Assembly: GCA_028281945.1 (NCBI GenBank) | Contig: JANQIW010000145.1 | Coordinates: forward strand, 1-46,452 | Length of the DNA stretch: 46,452 nucleotides | From: Prochloraceae cyanobacterium PL24a_bin.78 | Lineage (GTDB): Bacteria > Cyanobacteriota > Cyanobacteriia > Cyanobacteriales > JANQIW01 | Reading direction: 5' to 3' | Shown here: in pieces, positions 1-9,463 of the stretch | Layout of the letters: each line of letters begins with the position of its first letter | Numbering within the stretch: position 1 is the first letter of the stretch | Made by a program: the position numbers and the translations under genes | Notes under the pieces: model-generated | What the model saw: only the letters and a program-made list of their open reading frames with translations | What the model was told of the DNA's origin: nothing | Databases searched by the model: none

Positions 1-300
1 CAAAAAAAGATTTATCAAGAATTAGGGGGAACAAGGAAGTATAATAAGCAGATATGGGAAAATTTTGGTGATCAAGTAGGATGGCGTGTCGATGGCAAAT
101 GGATATACTACAAGGATACAAACTTCTCTCTCAATTACGATGATACAAACTTCTCTCTCAATGTACAGGTGGGGCATCTCCCTTATTGGAATGTTGTATG
201 TGAGGTGATAGGGATGTTGGACGACGAGATGCTCTGGAAAGAGGAAGTGGAGTTGTGGATCCCTTCTCTCGCGTCGAGACTTGTAAAGTGTAACATATAA
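1..300 (+). CDS. Partial hypothetical protein, open at the left window edge
   Basis: Frame 1 is open from the first base to a TAA at 298-300, giving about 99 residues with no start codon inside the window, so this would be the C-terminal part of a longer protein. I do not recognise a family. The translation is rich in Trp, Tyr and acidic residues and contains a duplicated DTNFSLN segment made by a 27-base tandem repeat. G+C is visibly higher here than in the genes that follow, which could mean transferred DNA. The same frame stays open after the stop, from 301 to 459, without an ATG. An opposite-strand frame also exists here, so the coding claim is weak. It could equally be non-coding or a decayed gene. 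Confidence 0.25.
   Translation, partial: QKKIYQELGGTRKYNKQIWENFGDQVGWRVDGKWIYYKDTNFSLNYDDTNFSLNVQVGHLPYWNVVCEVIGMLDDEMLWKEEVELWIPSLASRLVKCNI
115..162 (+). repeat. 27-base tandem repeat, two copies
   Basis: A 21-base block starting GATACAAACTTCTCTC occurs at 115-135 and again at 142-162, a period of 27 bases. The period is a multiple of three, so in frame 1 it duplicates DTNFSLN without shifting the frame. Confidence 0.75.
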
Positions 301-462
301 AGACTTCAGAAATTTTTTAAGAATTGTAAAAGAGTTATTTTCCATGAAACCTTGCAACTTCTGGCACTAGCATTTCCTAGCATTGAGGTGGAGGAAGAGA
401 AAAATCTTGTAGTATGCCTCCGAAAATATCACCAAATTCTGGGTATAATTCCAAGCAATTAA

Positions 463-768
463 ATGAAAGACAAACAAATAATGGAAATGGAAATGGAAAT
501 TGAATTTGAAGAAAGTAGCGGGAATATTTTTGCCGATTTAGGATTAGAAGATGCCGAAGAACTTTATAAAAAAGCACAAATTAGATTTCATATTTTCACA
601 GCAATAGAAGAAAAAAAATTGCCAGAAATAGAAATTGCCCAACTATTAGGTATTACTCAAGCAGAAGTAATTGAGATAATGAATGGACATTTTAGTTGCT
701 TTACAATAGAGGAATTGCTAGAATTCCACAAAAAACTCCAAATAGAAAATCCTTCTGTAAATTTATAA
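463..768 (+). CDS. Small helix-turn-helix protein, antitoxin-like (HigA/XRE-type)
   Basis: This 101-residue protein has a Met/Glu-rich start encoded by repeated ATGGAA units (residues 7-13), then a compact helical domain. Around residues 55-75 a helix-turn-helix is visible (EIAQLLGITQAEVIEIMNG), followed by a segment like the end of HigA2/XRE-type antitoxins. Such proteins usually bind DNA and neutralise a toxin encoded next to them, but no intact toxin gene is visible. The upstream frame 1 (301-459) is open without a start codon, and the downstream gene is on the opposite strand. The start could be ATG 463 or ATG 481; neither has a clear Shine-Dalgarno sequence. It may be an orphan antitoxin or a plain small regulator. 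The domain assignment is from motif recognition only. Confidence 0.6.
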   Translation: MKDKQIMEMEMEIEFEESSGNIFADLGLEDAEELYKKAQIRFHIFTAIEEKKLPEIEIAQLLGITQAEVIEIMNGHFSCFTIEELLEFHKKLQIENPSVNL

Positions 769-799
769 ATTTTTTAAAGGGAATTAACCACTAACTGAC

Positions 800-2038
800 T
801 TAATTTGCGCTATTAATTTCTTCATTAACTACCTCAATTTGAGCTATAAAATAATCAACTCTTTGACCAAAAGTATGAGCAATATCTAAACCTTTTTGGA
901 AAGCATCCAAAGATTGAGAATAATTTCCTAACTCCAAGTGAATTTGACCAATTTGATCGAAAGTATTCATCAGATTGTAATAATCATAAGTTTGGTATTC
1001 AACCTTAAGTAACTCCTCATAGATATCTAAAGCAAATTCCTGATTTCCCGTAATCACATAAAGTTCTCCTAATTTTTTTAGAGCATCACCTGCTAAAGCC
1101 AACATATCTAAATCCCTAGCCAAAGTAAAAGCTTCCTGATAAACTACACTAGCCTCTTCATATTTTTCCAATAACTGATAATCATCCCCAATAGCTATTT
1201 GAAGAATAGGAATTTTATCTAAATTTCCATTATCTTGATAACGCTCTACCAATCTTTTTCTAGTAATAATCCCATTTTCAGGTTCTAAAGTTTGACTATA
1301 AATATAATTTAATTGATTTAATACCTCTACTTCCTCAAAAGAATTCCCTTCATCTTGAGCAAATTTCAATAATTCTTCATACACAAAAACGGCATTATCA
1401 TAATCAAACTTTGCCAAATATAGCTCTCCAACAATCTCTAATGTAGGCTTAACCTTCTCATCATCGTTATTAGAACGGTATAAAGATAAAAGTTCTTCGT
1501 ATATTTTCAAACCATTATCTATATTTCGTAAATTTCTATGTGCTTCTCCTAAAGCATTTAATAACATAGGATCGATATTTGTGTCATTATCCTCAGCATC
1601 ATCAGTTTCATCTAGATAAATTTCATCCAAACGCTCACCAATTATTCTTGCATCCAAGGTTCGATTTTCATCCCAAGCAATTTTTCCTACTTTACTTAAC
1701 CCTTCTATTTCTTCAAATACTCCTAATTCTCGTCTTAATCTCAATTCTCTATACCAAAGCAGAAAGGCTTTATCTGGCATTCCTTCCTCAAGTAAACCAT
1801 TCGCTTGAGTGTCTAATTCCACTATAAATCTTTCAATTCTCGATCGCTCAAAAGGACTTAATTCCCGATCGCTATCTGGTATAAAAGGATCATCATCGTC
1901 AGGCTTGAGAGGATCAAACTTTTCTTGAGCAAAAGCCCTATAACTCAATCTATTTTCTTGTGTAAAATAACTAAAACTCAAAAGAAATAAAAGAGTTAAA
2001 AAGATTATACTTGGAAATTTTTTTAATTTAAACAACAT
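800..2038 (-). CDS. Secreted tetratricopeptide-repeat protein
   Basis: The 412-residue product begins with a basic start and a hydrophobic stretch (about residues 9-24) that looks like a Sec signal peptide or anchor, so it probably acts outside the cytoplasm. After an acidic, Asp/Pro-rich segment (about 40-60), the rest is made of degenerate 34-40-residue helical repeats of TPR type, for example ALGEAHRNLRNIDNGLKIYE, ELYLAKFDYDNAVFVYEELL and QIGQIHLELGNYSQSLDAFQ. TPR domains bind partner proteins and have no catalytic role. The partner is not evident. The gene lies downstream of alaS on the same strand with a gap of about 220 bases, so co-transcription is possible but not shown. Similar signal-peptide TPR proteins are common in cyanobacteria and mostly uncharacterised. 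Confidence 0.8.
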   Translation of the reverse strand: MLFKLKKFPSIIFLTLLFLLSFSYFTQENRLSYRAFAQEKFDPLKPDDDDPFIPDSDRELSPFERSRIERFIVELDTQANGLLEEGMPDKAFLLWYRELRLRRELGVFEEIEGLSKVGKIAWDENRTLDARIIGERLDEIYLDETDDAEDNDTNIDPMLLNALGEAHRNLRNIDNGLKIYEELLSLYRSNNDDEKVKPTLEIVGELYLAKFDYDNAVFVYEELLKFAQDEGNSFEEVEVLNQLNYIYSQTLEPENGIITRKRLVERYQDNGNLDKIPILQIAIGDDYQLLEKYEEASVVYQEAFTLARDLDMLALAGDALKKLGELYVITGNQEFALDIYEELLKVEYQTYDYYNLMNTFDQIGQIHLELGNYSQSLDAFQKGLDIAHTFGQRVDYFIAQIEVVNEEINSAN

Positions 2039-2257
2039 ATCATTTATTTTTTTACTATATTCTAAATACTAATTTTTGCTAATTAATACTAATTAAAATC
2101 CAGAGGAAAATATCTTTAATATCTTAAAAATTTTGATATCAAAATAGTGAAAATTTAGCTTAACTTTTCCAGTAAAACATCCATCTAATAAAATATCCAA
2201 TGGAATAGAGAAAGTCAATAAATACATTTCCCTTTTCCAATTAAACCATACTTTGAT

Positions 2258-4891
2258 TTATTGCAAAGCCTTTAATAAATCATCCTTAGCAGTTGCCAAA
2301 GCTGATTCCAACTTATCAGAATCTCGCCCACCAGCTTGAGCAAAATTTGGTTTTCCACCCCCTTTGCCACCACAAATTTCAGCAATTCCACCGATAAATT
2401 TACCAGCGTGTAACTTCTTATCTTTAACAACTTTACTACTAAAAGCCGCCACTAAACTAACTTTATTTTCAGCAGGAATTGAAGCCAAAATAACACCACC
2501 TTCACCTAATTTTTGTTGCAATCTTTCCGCCGCTATTTTGATAGAATCAGCATCAGCATCATCCATTTTTGCTACTAAGATTTTGAATTCTCCTACCGAC
2601 TCAGCAAGGCTTAATAAACCATCAGACTTAGCCAATGCAACCTCTTGTTTCAAAGCATTTATTTGTTTTTCAGCCTTCTTTAATTCATTCTGTAAACTGT
2701 CAATTCTATGGGGAATTTCTTCCGGTTTTACCTTAAATCTTTCGCTTAAATTTTTAACAATATTATCCCGCAAATTAAGATACTCTAAAACCGCAGGCCC
2801 AGCCACAGCCTCAATCCGTCTTACCCCAGAAGAAATGCCTTTTTCACTAATGATTTTAAACAAACCAATTTCAGCAGTATTGCGAACATGAGTGCCTCCG
2901 CATAATTCCATCGATACTCCAGGCACATCAATTACTCTTACTTCTGCACCGTATTTTTCACCAAACATGGCGATCGCCCCTTTAGACTTAGCGTCATCTA
3001 AAGACATCACAGCAATTTCCGTATCATGAGCCTCAGCAATCCAAGTATTAATCCTTTCTTCGATTTGTTCTAATTCTTCTGGAGTGACAGCACGAGGACA
3101 ATTAAAATCAAACCGCAAAGAATCAAATGCAACTAAAGAGCCTGCCTGTGAAATAGAATGGTCTACAATCTCCTTTAATGCTGCCTGTAATAGATGAGTA
3201 GCAGTGTGATTAGCCTGTGCACGTCTTCTACAAGCGCGATCGATCTGAGCATTTATGGTATCACCAACTTTAATAATTCCCCTTTCCACCTTGCCAAAAT
3301 GGACAAACATATTGGATTCTTTTTGCACATCCTCAACACGCACCAAAAGATTCTCCCCGCTCAAATAACCTCGATCCCCAATTTGCCCTCCAGATTCTGC
3401 ATAAAAAGGAGTTTGATCTAAAATTATTTGGATTTGGGTACCCGCTTCAGCAGAATCCACCAAATTACCTTCTACTAACACAGCCTCTACCTTAGCAGTA
3501 GATTGAGAATCCCCATAACCTAAAAATTCCGTCGGATGAATATGTTCCCCTAACTTATCTATACTACCCTGTAAAGTAAGATCAATAGTTTCATGTGCCT
3601 GACGAGATCGATCCCGTTGTTTATCCATTTCCACTTGGAAAGCCTCAACATCCACCGTGAGATTGTATTCAGCAGCAATTTCTTCCGTTAATTCCAAAGG
3701 AAAACCATAAGTATCATACAGAGTAAAAGCATCCAAACCTGAAATTTGTTGAGGTTTTTTCTCCAGAATTTCTGATAGTTTCTTCTCACCATTTTCCAAA
3801 GTTTGTAAGAAAAGAGACTCTTCCCTTTCCAACTCAGCTAAGATAAATTTTTCTCTTTCTTTTACCTCTGGATAAGCAGATTCCAATAGAGAAATTGCCG
3901 TAACTGCTACTTTATTAATAAATGCACCTTCTATGCCAATTAATCTACCATGACGCACAACTCGACGAATTAAACGACGTAAAACATAGCCTCTACCTGT
4001 ATTCTCAGAAGTAATTCCATCAGAAATCATTTGCACTACAGAGCGAACATGATCCCCAATTACCTTTAAAGAAGTCTTAGTATTACTATCAGCTTTAAAA
4101 TAATCAATCTTAATAATAGAAGCAGCAGTTTTAATAATAGGAAAAATCAAATCCGTTTCATAATTATTCGGCACACTTTGAAGAATTTGCGCCATCCTTT
4201 CCAAACCCATTCCAGTGTCAATATTCTTATTTTCCAAAGGAGTTAAATTCCCATTAGAATCCCGATTATATTGCATAAACACCAGATTATAAAACTCAAT
4301 AAAACGGGTATCATCTTCGAGATCGATATTATCATCCCCTAATTCTGGGTGAAAATCGTAATATAACTCGGAACAAGGGCCACACGGACCCGTAGGACCC
4401 GATTTCCAGAAATTATCTTCCTCTCCCATGCGTTTAATCCGTTTTTCATTGACTCCTATCTTATCCCGCCAAATTTCATAGGCTTCGTCATCCTCTTCAA
4501 ACACACTAACAACGATTCTTTCCTCTGGTAATCCAAAAACTTGCAAAGATAATTCCCAAGACCAACTGATAGCTTGTTCTTTAAAATAGTCACCAAAGCT
4601 AAAATTACCTAACATCTCAAAATAGGTATGATGTCTAGCAGTGCGCCCCACATTTTCGATATCATTGGTACGGATACATTTTTGTGAAGTAGTAGCCCTA
4701 GAGAATTCAGCTTTTTTCTGCCCCAAAAAAATGGGTTTGAAAGGTAACATTCCTGCTATAGTAAGTAATACTGTGGGATCTTCTGGGACCAAAGAAGCAC
4801 TTGGTAAAATTTTATGTCCTCGTTGGGCAAAGAAATCTAGGAATTTTTGTCTAATTTCCCTACCAGAAAGATACTGAGGAGAATAAGTCAT
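2258..4891 (-). CDS. alaS: Alanyl-tRNA synthetase
   Basis: This cytoplasmic class II synthetase charges tRNA-Ala and edits mischarged Ser/Gly. The 877-residue length is normal for bacterial AlaS. The N-terminal aminoacylation domain is intact ([15 protein letters not shown]; the class II motif regions [20 protein letters not shown] and TGMGLERM). The editing domain carries the zinc-binding pair HTATH and CGGTH, and the C-terminal DHHA1/C-Ala region ends with a glycine-rich [15 protein letters not shown] motif. The start at 4891 gives the usual N-terminus ([14 protein letters not shown]). A HIP1 octamer lies inside the gene at 2980-2987. A 600-base non-coding stretch separates it from the divergent chemosensory locus. 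Confidence 0.97.
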   Translation of the reverse strand: MTYSPQYLSGREIRQKFLDFFAQRGHKILPSASLVPEDPTVLLTIAGMLPFKPIFLGQKKAEFSRATTSQKCIRTNDIENVGRTARHHTYFEMLGNFSFGDYFKEQAISWSWELSLQVFGLPEERIVVSVFEEDDEAYEIWRDKIGVNEKRIKRMGEEDNFWKSGPTGPCGPCSELYYDFHPELGDDNIDLEDDTRFIEFYNLVFMQYNRDSNGNLTPLENKNIDTGMGLERMAQILQSVPNNYETDLIFPIIKTAASIIKIDYFKADSNTKTSLKVIGDHVRSVVQMISDGITSENTGRGYVLRRLIRRVVRHGRLIGIEGAFINKVAVTAISLLESAYPEVKEREKFILAELEREESLFLQTLENGEKKLSEILEKKPQQISGLDAFTLYDTYGFPLELTEEIAAEYNLTVDVEAFQVEMDKQRDRSRQAHETIDLTLQGSIDKLGEHIHPTEFLGYGDSQSTAKVEAVLVEGNLVDSAEAGTQIQIILDQTPFYAESGGQIGDRGYLSGENLLVRVEDVQKESNMFVHFGKVERGIIKVGDTINAQIDRACRRRAQANHTATHLLQAALKEIVDHSISQAGSLVAFDSLRFDFNCPRAVTPEELEQIEERINTWIAEAHDTEIAVMSLDDAKSKGAIAMFGEKYGAEVRVIDVPGVSMELCGGTHVRNTAEIGLFKIISEKGISSGVRRIEAVAGPAVLEYLNLRDNIVKNLSERFKVKPEEIPHRIDSLQNELKKAEKQINALKQEVALAKSDGLLSLAESVGEFKILVAKMDDADADSIKIAAERLQQKLGEGGVILASIPAENKVSLVAAFSSKVVKDKKLHAGKFIGGIAEICGGKGGGKPNFAQAGGRDSDKLESALATAKDDLLKALQ

Positions 4892-5502
4892 AATAGATTA
4901 GCTAATTTAATAAATTATTGTCTATTTTCTATTTTATCTTTTAATCCCAATTTTCGTGCTATTTTCCATCTTGATGAACAAACTATCAAAATTATCCTTG
5001 GTTAAAATATTTTCTAGTATTTCTTTTTGAGCACAAAATCATAGATATAAACTAAAAAAATCTTGACTAAAAAATTACTTATTCTTCCTTTAGTTAGTCA
5101 GTTTAAAGTATAAATTTATAATCAGCAAAAATATCTTTAATTTACTTAAGCCTTTATACTTAATCAGTTAATTACTTAGATTTATTAAAGTTTATCAAGA
5201 AATACTAAAAATACAATCCCATTTTTTTCAATTATTATATTATTAATACTAATCAAATAGAATAAAAATAAGGAAGGTTAATAATGTTTATGACGAACTA
5301 TTGAAGCTTTGAATATTTTCAATAAATTAATAAAAAAACTACATTTAAATTAAAATAAACGATTGAAAATTAGGAAAAAATCATAGTAAATCGCCATAAA
5401 TTGAAATAGAGAATAGATTTTTTTTGTGGAAATCAAGATAAAATTTGAGATAAAATTGAAATAACAGGGATTAAACTTCAAGATTTCAAACTTTTAACAA
5501 CC
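4892..5502. other. AT-rich divergent intergenic region between alaS and the chemosensory locus
   Basis: About 610 bases with no credible gene. It must hold the divergent promoters of alaS and of the cheW-like gene at 5503. No sequence matches both the -35 and -10 consensus well. Near 5440-5465 a short direct repeat of the form GATAAAATTTGA/GATAAAATTGAA lies just upstream of the cheW-like gene. I see no tRNA, riboswitch or clear terminator. Confidence 0.6.
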
Positions 5503-6036
5503 ATGGCTATTTTTTCCCCTTTACGCTCTCGACGTTTTGCCCAAAGAACAAAACAAAACTCTAAACAACTCATAGCATTTCGTTTGCGTCAAGAGTGGTT
5601 TGCTTTACCAATTGAAACAGTAGTAAAAGTTGTCACTATGGGTCCAGTTTATGGGGATCCAAAACAAACAGGAATAAGTCTAACTCTTTATCAAAATCAA
5701 GAATTATTAGTGGTTGATGTGGCTCATCGTATTTTTAAAGAAGCTCCATCTTCTCCAGAAAATAACCCCCATCAAAAAAATCAAAATCAAGAAGAACCAC
5801 GTTATCTCTTAATAGTTCAATCCAATGGACAAGAATTAGTAGGATTACCTATTGATTCCCCACCCATGATTCGTCGAGTTTCCACCAATGCTTTTGTTCC
5901 TCTACCTGAAAGTTACCTTAATTTAGGCAATATTCAATGCGTTTCTTCCACTATTGTTGAAACCAAAGATGAAAAAGCACTATTTTTACTCGATCCACAC
6001 AAGTTAAACCAACCACAACAAATTATTAGTAATTAG
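5503..6036 (+). CDS. CheW-like coupling protein
   Basis: The 177-residue product has a basic, Arg/Gln-rich N-terminus followed by a CheW fold from about residue 22 (LIAFRLRQEWFALPIETVVKVV), with the later LLVVDVAHRIF and YLLIVQSNGQELVGLPIDSP strands. CheW proteins link methyl-accepting receptors to the kinase CheA. It is the first gene of a chemosensory locus running to 17148 and lies 183 bases upstream of a patA-like gene. The insert around residues 83-100 is rich in Asn, Gln and Pro and looks like a flexible loop. A second, more typical CheW lies at 8417, so this copy may serve a different receptor or act as an adaptor for the receiver proteins. The ATG lies in CCATGG with no strong Shine-Dalgarno sequence. 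Confidence 0.85.
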   Translation: MAIFSPLRSRRFAQRTKQNSKQLIAFRLRQEWFALPIETVVKVVTMGPVYGDPKQTGISLTLYQNQELLVVDVAHRIFKEAPSSPENNPHQKNQNQEEPRYLLIVQSNGQELVGLPIDSPPMIRRVSTNAFVPLPESYLNLGNIQCVSSTIVETKDEKALFLLDPHKLNQPQQIISN

Positions 6037-6219
6037 ATCAATAATATGTTTAGGATAAATAAACAAGAATTAAGTTATTATTTAATCAAACACCTAATAT
6101 TTATCACTTAATTAGTAATTATTCTAAAATTAACTCTAACTAAAATTAACGGAATGATAATATTAAACTTCCATATAAACGTAAATTAATTGAGATTATA
6201 AACAAAAAAAACATAAATC

Positions 6220-7530
6220 ATGTCTTCATTATCTAATCAAAACTCCAATATTAAGTCACCTATAGACATATTAAAACAAATATCTAGCTCTCAATCCACA
6301 GGTAATTTATATATATATCAAGAAGAAATAACATATTCAATCTATTTTTATCAAGGTAAAATCTTTTATGCTAGTCATTCAATAGATCCCTTGGAAAGAG
6401 TAGAGCGATATTTTCGTCGATTGAGTAATGAAAATAGTAATCTTACTAGTGATATCAGAACTAAAGCTCGTTTAAATAGTGAAGCAAATTTAAATGATTC
6501 CGAAACTAAAAATCTTGAATATCAAGCTATATGCTGGCTTTTAGAAAATAAATATATTAATGATTCACAATTAAAATCATCTATAGAATATATTAGCCAA
6601 GAAGTTTTTGAATCACTACTTTTAATACCACAAGTTGATTATAATTTTGATGAAAACTTAGAATTATCTCCCATATTGTGTAAAATAGAGCTAGAAAATT
6701 TATTAGAAAAGACCCAAAAAAGTCTAGAAGAATGGCGAAAATTATCTCCTAAAATATCCTCACCCTATCAAAGGGTTTATTACTCTAGTAAAATAAAGAA
6801 AAAAACTCCATCTCAAGAAAAATTAAGTCGTTTATTAGTTGGATTTAGTTTTCGTCAATTAGGAGCATTACTAAATCAAAATGAACTAAAATTAGCCCAA
6901 TCACTATATCCTCTGATTCTTAAAGGTGTCGTTTCCTTAAAAGATCCTCAAAATCCTTTTGATAAATTACCAAAAATAGCTCCATTACCATCTAATGATG
7001 AATTAGAACTAGAAAAAATCAAAGAATTACCAGAAGTACCACAAAAAGAATTAGAAAAAGCAGAAGAAACAAAAGAATTAGAAGAAACAGAAGAAACAGA
7101 AGAAACAGAAGAATTAGAAGAAGCAGAATTTAGTTCCTCAGTTCCCGGTGAAATTCTCAATCAGCAAAAGTCAAAAATAGCTTGTATAGATGATAGTCAA
7201 GCAATTTTAAATTCTATCGATCAATTTTTATCAGGACATTATTTAGAAGTATTCACCATAAATAATCCAGTTAAAGCTTTAATGGAAATAATTAGAATTA
7301 AACCAAATCTAATTTTACTAGATGTTGGAATGCCCCAATTAGATGGCTATCAACTATGCAGAATGATTAGAAAGAATTCCCTCTTTAAAAATACTCCCAT
7401 TGTTATGGTAACTGGAAATACAGGCTTAATCGATCGAGCGAAAGCCAGAGTATCAGGTGCTACAGACTATATGACAAAACCTTTTACCCAATCAGAATTA
7501 ATCAAAATGGTTTTTAGGTATTTGACTTAA
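6220..7530 (+). CDS. PatA-like PATAN (DUF4388)-receiver response regulator
   Basis: This 436-residue response regulator has the PatA/PixG architecture. Residues about 13-70 form the start of the PATAN/DUF4388 domain (TGNLYIYQEEITYSIYFYQG, ASHSIDPLERVERYFRRLS). A helical middle follows, then a very acidic linker (about 265-305) made of Glu/Thr repeats, and a C-terminal receiver (about 320-436) with the acidic pair in ACIDDSQ, the phospho-acceptor Asp in LLDVGMP, and the conserved Thr (MVTGNTG) and Lys (MTKPF). In cyanobacteria such proteins act as outputs of type IV pilus/phototaxis chemosensory systems. A paralogue lies in the same locus at 12845. The linker is encoded by a 9-base repeat at 7081-7125. 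Confidence 0.9.
   Translation: MSSLSNQNSNIKSPIDILKQISSSQSTGNLYIYQEEITYSIYFYQGKIFYASHSIDPLERVERYFRRLSNENSNLTSDIRTKARLNSEANLNDSETKNLEYQAICWLLENKYINDSQLKSSIEYISQEVFESLLLIPQVDYNFDENLELSPILCKIELENLLEKTQKSLEEWRKLSPKISSPYQRVYYSSKIKKKTPSQEKLSRLLVGFSFRQLGALLNQNELKLAQSLYPLILKGVVSLKDPQNPFDKLPKIAPLPSNDELELEKIKELPEVPQKELEKAEETKELEETEETEETEELEEAEFSSSVPGEILNQQKSKIACIDDSQAILNSIDQFLSGHYLEVFTINNPVKALMEIIRIKPNLILLDVGMPQLDGYQLCRMIRKNSLFKNTPIVMVTGNTGLIDRAKARVSGATDYMTKPFTQSELIKMVFRYLT
7081..7125 (+). repeat. In-frame 9-base repeat encoding an acidic linker
   Basis: Five successive 9-base units occur, three identical (GAAGAAACA) and two variants (GAAGAATTA, GAAGAAGCA). They encode Glu-Glu-Thr/Leu/Ala in the linker of the PatA-like protein. 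Changes in copy number would alter linker length without a frameshift. Confidence 0.8.
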
Positions 7531-7643
7531 AGCTAATTGAAATTAACAAAAATATAACTTAATTGATCTTTTTCAATTTTAATGTTAAAAATAAAATTAA
7601 GAATCTAAGGATTATTCAAATGTTAAATTTTGAGGATAAGCAA

Positions 7644-8003
7644 ATGACTAAAGTATTAGTAGTTGATGATACTCCTTCACAAAAACACTTAATCAGTACA
7701 TATATAAGTGATGGTGGATATCATGTAATTGATGCTGATAATGCCCGAGAGGCTCTTAAAAAAGCTTCCTTACAAAAACCAGACGTTATTGTAACTGATG
7801 TGGTTATGCCAGGAATGAGTGGTTTTGAATTATGTCGTATCTTAAAAAAAGATCCAGAAACCAAAAACATTAAAATCGTAATTTGTACTTCAAAAGATCA
7901 AAAAATTGATCGTCTTTGGGCTATGAAATTAGGAGCAGATGTCTATCTTATTAAACCCTTTACTAGAGATGAAATTATTAAAGCCATTGCTGATGATCAT
8001 TAA
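7644..8003 (+). CDS. CheY-like single-domain response regulator, first tandem copy
   Basis: The start chosen is ATG 7644 because GAGGATAAG lies just upstream and the product then begins MTKVLVVDD, as CheY/PilH proteins do; longer forms from TTG 7563 or ATG 7620 would add residues outside the receiver fold. The 119-residue product is a complete receiver: acidic pair DD at 8-9, phospho-acceptor Asp52 (VTDVVMPG), Thr82 (CTSK) and Lys104 (IKPF). It is a diffusible phosphorylation target for CheA in the type IV pilus/phototaxis pathway. It is very similar to the next gene, including the leader and ribosome-binding site, so the two arose by tandem duplication. PilG/PilH or PixH-type roles are likely. 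Confidence 0.9.
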   Translation: MTKVLVVDDTPSQKHLISTYISDGGYHVIDADNAREALKKASLQKPDVIVTDVVMPGMSGFELCRILKKDPETKNIKIVICTSKDQKIDRLWAMKLGADVYLIKPFTRDEIIKAIADDH

Positions 8004-8052
8004 ACCAAAAGTTTAACCATTATTCAAGTATTTAATTTTGAGGATAAACAAA

Positions 8053-8412
8053 ATGACCAAAATATTAGTAGTTGATGATAGTCCTTCAGAAAAACATTTG
8101 ATTACTAATTATCTAAGTAACAGTGGCTATCATGTAATCAATGCTAATAATGCCCAAGAAGCATTGGAACAAACTTCCTTACAAAAACCAGATATCATCG
8201 TGACTGATGTTATCATGCCAGGAATGAACGGCTTTGAATTATGCCGTATCTTAAAAAAAGATCCAGAAACCAAAGATATTAGAATCGTAATTTGTACTTC
8301 AAAAAATCAAAATATCGATCGTCTTTGGGGAATGAAATCAGGTGCAGATATATATATAACTAAACCATTTACAGAAGAAGATATTAGTAGAGCAATTCAA
8401 AGCTTAATATAA
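8053..8412 (+). CDS. CheY-like single-domain response regulator, second tandem copy
   Basis: ATG 8053 is preceded by GAGGATAAACAAA, almost the same ribosome-binding site as the upstream copy. The 119-residue receiver keeps Asp8-Asp9, phospho-acceptor Asp52 (VTDVIMPG), Thr82 and Lys104. Differences from the first copy cluster in the helices facing outward (EQTSLQ, NSGYHV, the C-terminal helix), so the partners may differ while the phosphorylation chemistry is kept. Two CheY-like proteins, as with PilG and PilH, often divide output and phosphate-sink roles; which copy does which cannot be read from sequence. The stop codon is four bases before the ATG of the cheW gene, so the two are probably translated from one message. 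Confidence 0.9.
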   Translation: MTKILVVDDSPSEKHLITNYLSNSGYHVINANNAQEALEQTSLQKPDIIVTDVIMPGMNGFELCRILKKDPETKDIRIVICTSKNQNIDRLWGMKSGADIYITKPFTEEDISRAIQSLI

Positions 8413-8416
8413 ATCA

Positions 8417-8911
8417 ATGGATAACGGAAATATACAATCTTCCCAAATTAGATCTCAACAAAAATTAGGAGAACCTTATCTAAAAATACGATTAGATGAA
8501 ACTACTATAATAGCTATTCCCATGAAACAAGCTCAAGAAGTCATTATTGTAAATAATGACCGAATTACACCAATCCCCAATATGTCTCATAATATCTTGG
8601 GATTGCTCAATCAACGTAGCAGAGTTTTTTGGGTAGTAGATTTAGCTCAAATGTTGGGATTAAAACCAATAAAACGAGATATTAAACAATACAATGTTGC
8701 TATTATTAAAGCTAATAAAATTCCCCTTGGTTTAATAGTAAAAGAAGTAACAGGAGTAATTAGAATCACTAAAGAATCAATTCAATCTCCTCTAGAAACA
8801 TTTACATCTTCCATTACTTCATATTTAACAGGTTGTGTTTTTAATGAAGAAGGAATTGTCTTAGTTTTAGATGCTGAAGCAATAATTGAAGCACCAATAA
8901 TACATAATTAA
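8417..8911 (+). CDS. CheW-type coupling protein (PilI/PixI-like)
   Basis: The 164-residue protein has one CheW domain: LKIRLDETTIIAIPMKQAQEVI at about 23-44, then ITPIPNMSHNILGLLNQRSRVFWVVDLAQMLGL, the classic CheW motif in which the receptor- and kinase-binding face lies, and a C-terminal VLVLDAEAII strand. It should couple the MCP at 14203 to the CheA at 9464. It begins four bases after the second cheY stop, so both are in one operon. It is closer to the PilI/PixI form than the cheW-like gene at 5503. About 95 bases separate it from the ferredoxin gene. Confidence 0.9.
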   Translation: MDNGNIQSSQIRSQQKLGEPYLKIRLDETTIIAIPMKQAQEVIIVNNDRITPIPNMSHNILGLLNQRSRVFWVVDLAQMLGLKPIKRDIKQYNVAIIKANKIPLGLIVKEVTGVIRITKESIQSPLETFTSSITSYLTGCVFNEEGIVLVLDAEAIIEAPIIHN

Positions 8912-9006
8912 GTAATATTAAATATTAAGAATTTATTATCATAAAAATTCAAAACGTTTCCAATCTCAGATAAAATTCAATTTTAGATTAAGATAAATTT
9001 ACAACT

Positions 9007-9378
9007 ATGTCTAACAACAATTCAAAAACAAGTCATAAGATTACCCTAGTTAGGGAAAAATCTACCAAAGAAGAAAACAATAAAAAAATAATTGAAATTG
9101 ACAATCAAGAATATATTCTCGAAGGAGAAATTCAAGTCAATGAAAATGAATATATATTAGATGCAGCAGAAATACAAGGATTTAATCTACCACTCTCCTG
9201 TCGAGCAGGAATTTGTGTAACTTGCACTGGCAAACTCATACAAGGAGAAGTTGAACAAGATCACGATTTCCTGAAACCAAAAGAATTAGATGCTGGTTTT
9301 ATTCTTACCTGTAAAACATATCCTAAATCTGATTGTGTAATCCTTACTCATCAAGAAGAATCATTATTGGATCTCTAA
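9007..9378 (+). CDS. 2Fe-2S plant-type ferredoxin-like protein
   Basis: The 123-residue protein is a plant/cyanobacterial-type [2Fe-2S] ferredoxin. The ligand motif is complete: CRAGICVTC supplies three cysteines and LTCKT the fourth about 29 residues later. A basic N-terminal extension of about 30 residues (Lys, Asn, Ser-rich) precedes the fold, longer than in photosynthetic PetF (about 97 residues). Known family members carry single electrons between photosystem I or reductases and redox enzymes; a sensory or partner-specific role is inferred here only from position. It sits on the same strand between cheW and cheA, with gaps of about 95 and 85 bases, inside an otherwise purely chemosensory locus. 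Co-transcription is plausible but unproven. Confidence 0.93.
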   Translation: MSNNNSKTSHKITLVREKSTKEENNKKIIEIDNQEYILEGEIQVNENEYILDAAEIQGFNLPLSCRAGICVTCTGKLIQGEVEQDHDFLKPKELDAGFILTCKTYPKSDCVILTHQEESLLDL

Positions 9379-9391
9379 TAGCTTAACTGTT

Positions 9392-9414
9392 TCATCCCCC
9401 AAATTAGGGGATGA
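9392..9414 (+). promoter_or_regulatory. Perfect hairpin between the ferredoxin and cheA genes
   Basis: TCATCCCC at 9392-9399 pairs with GGGGATGA at 9407-9414 across a 7-base loop. No U-tract follows on the plus strand (ATATAAAAAAAGC comes next), so it is not a standard terminator. It could protect an upstream transcript end or mark a processing site. Confidence 0.55.
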
Positions 9415-9463
9415 TATAAAAAAAGCAGTAACTTTATACAAAATCAAAATATAGTAAAAAATT

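Noticed and set aside
22..357. 111-residue minus-strand reading frame at the left edge
   Set aside because: No recognisable domain, biased composition and a repeat-derived duplication; the plus-strand frame is at least as plausible.
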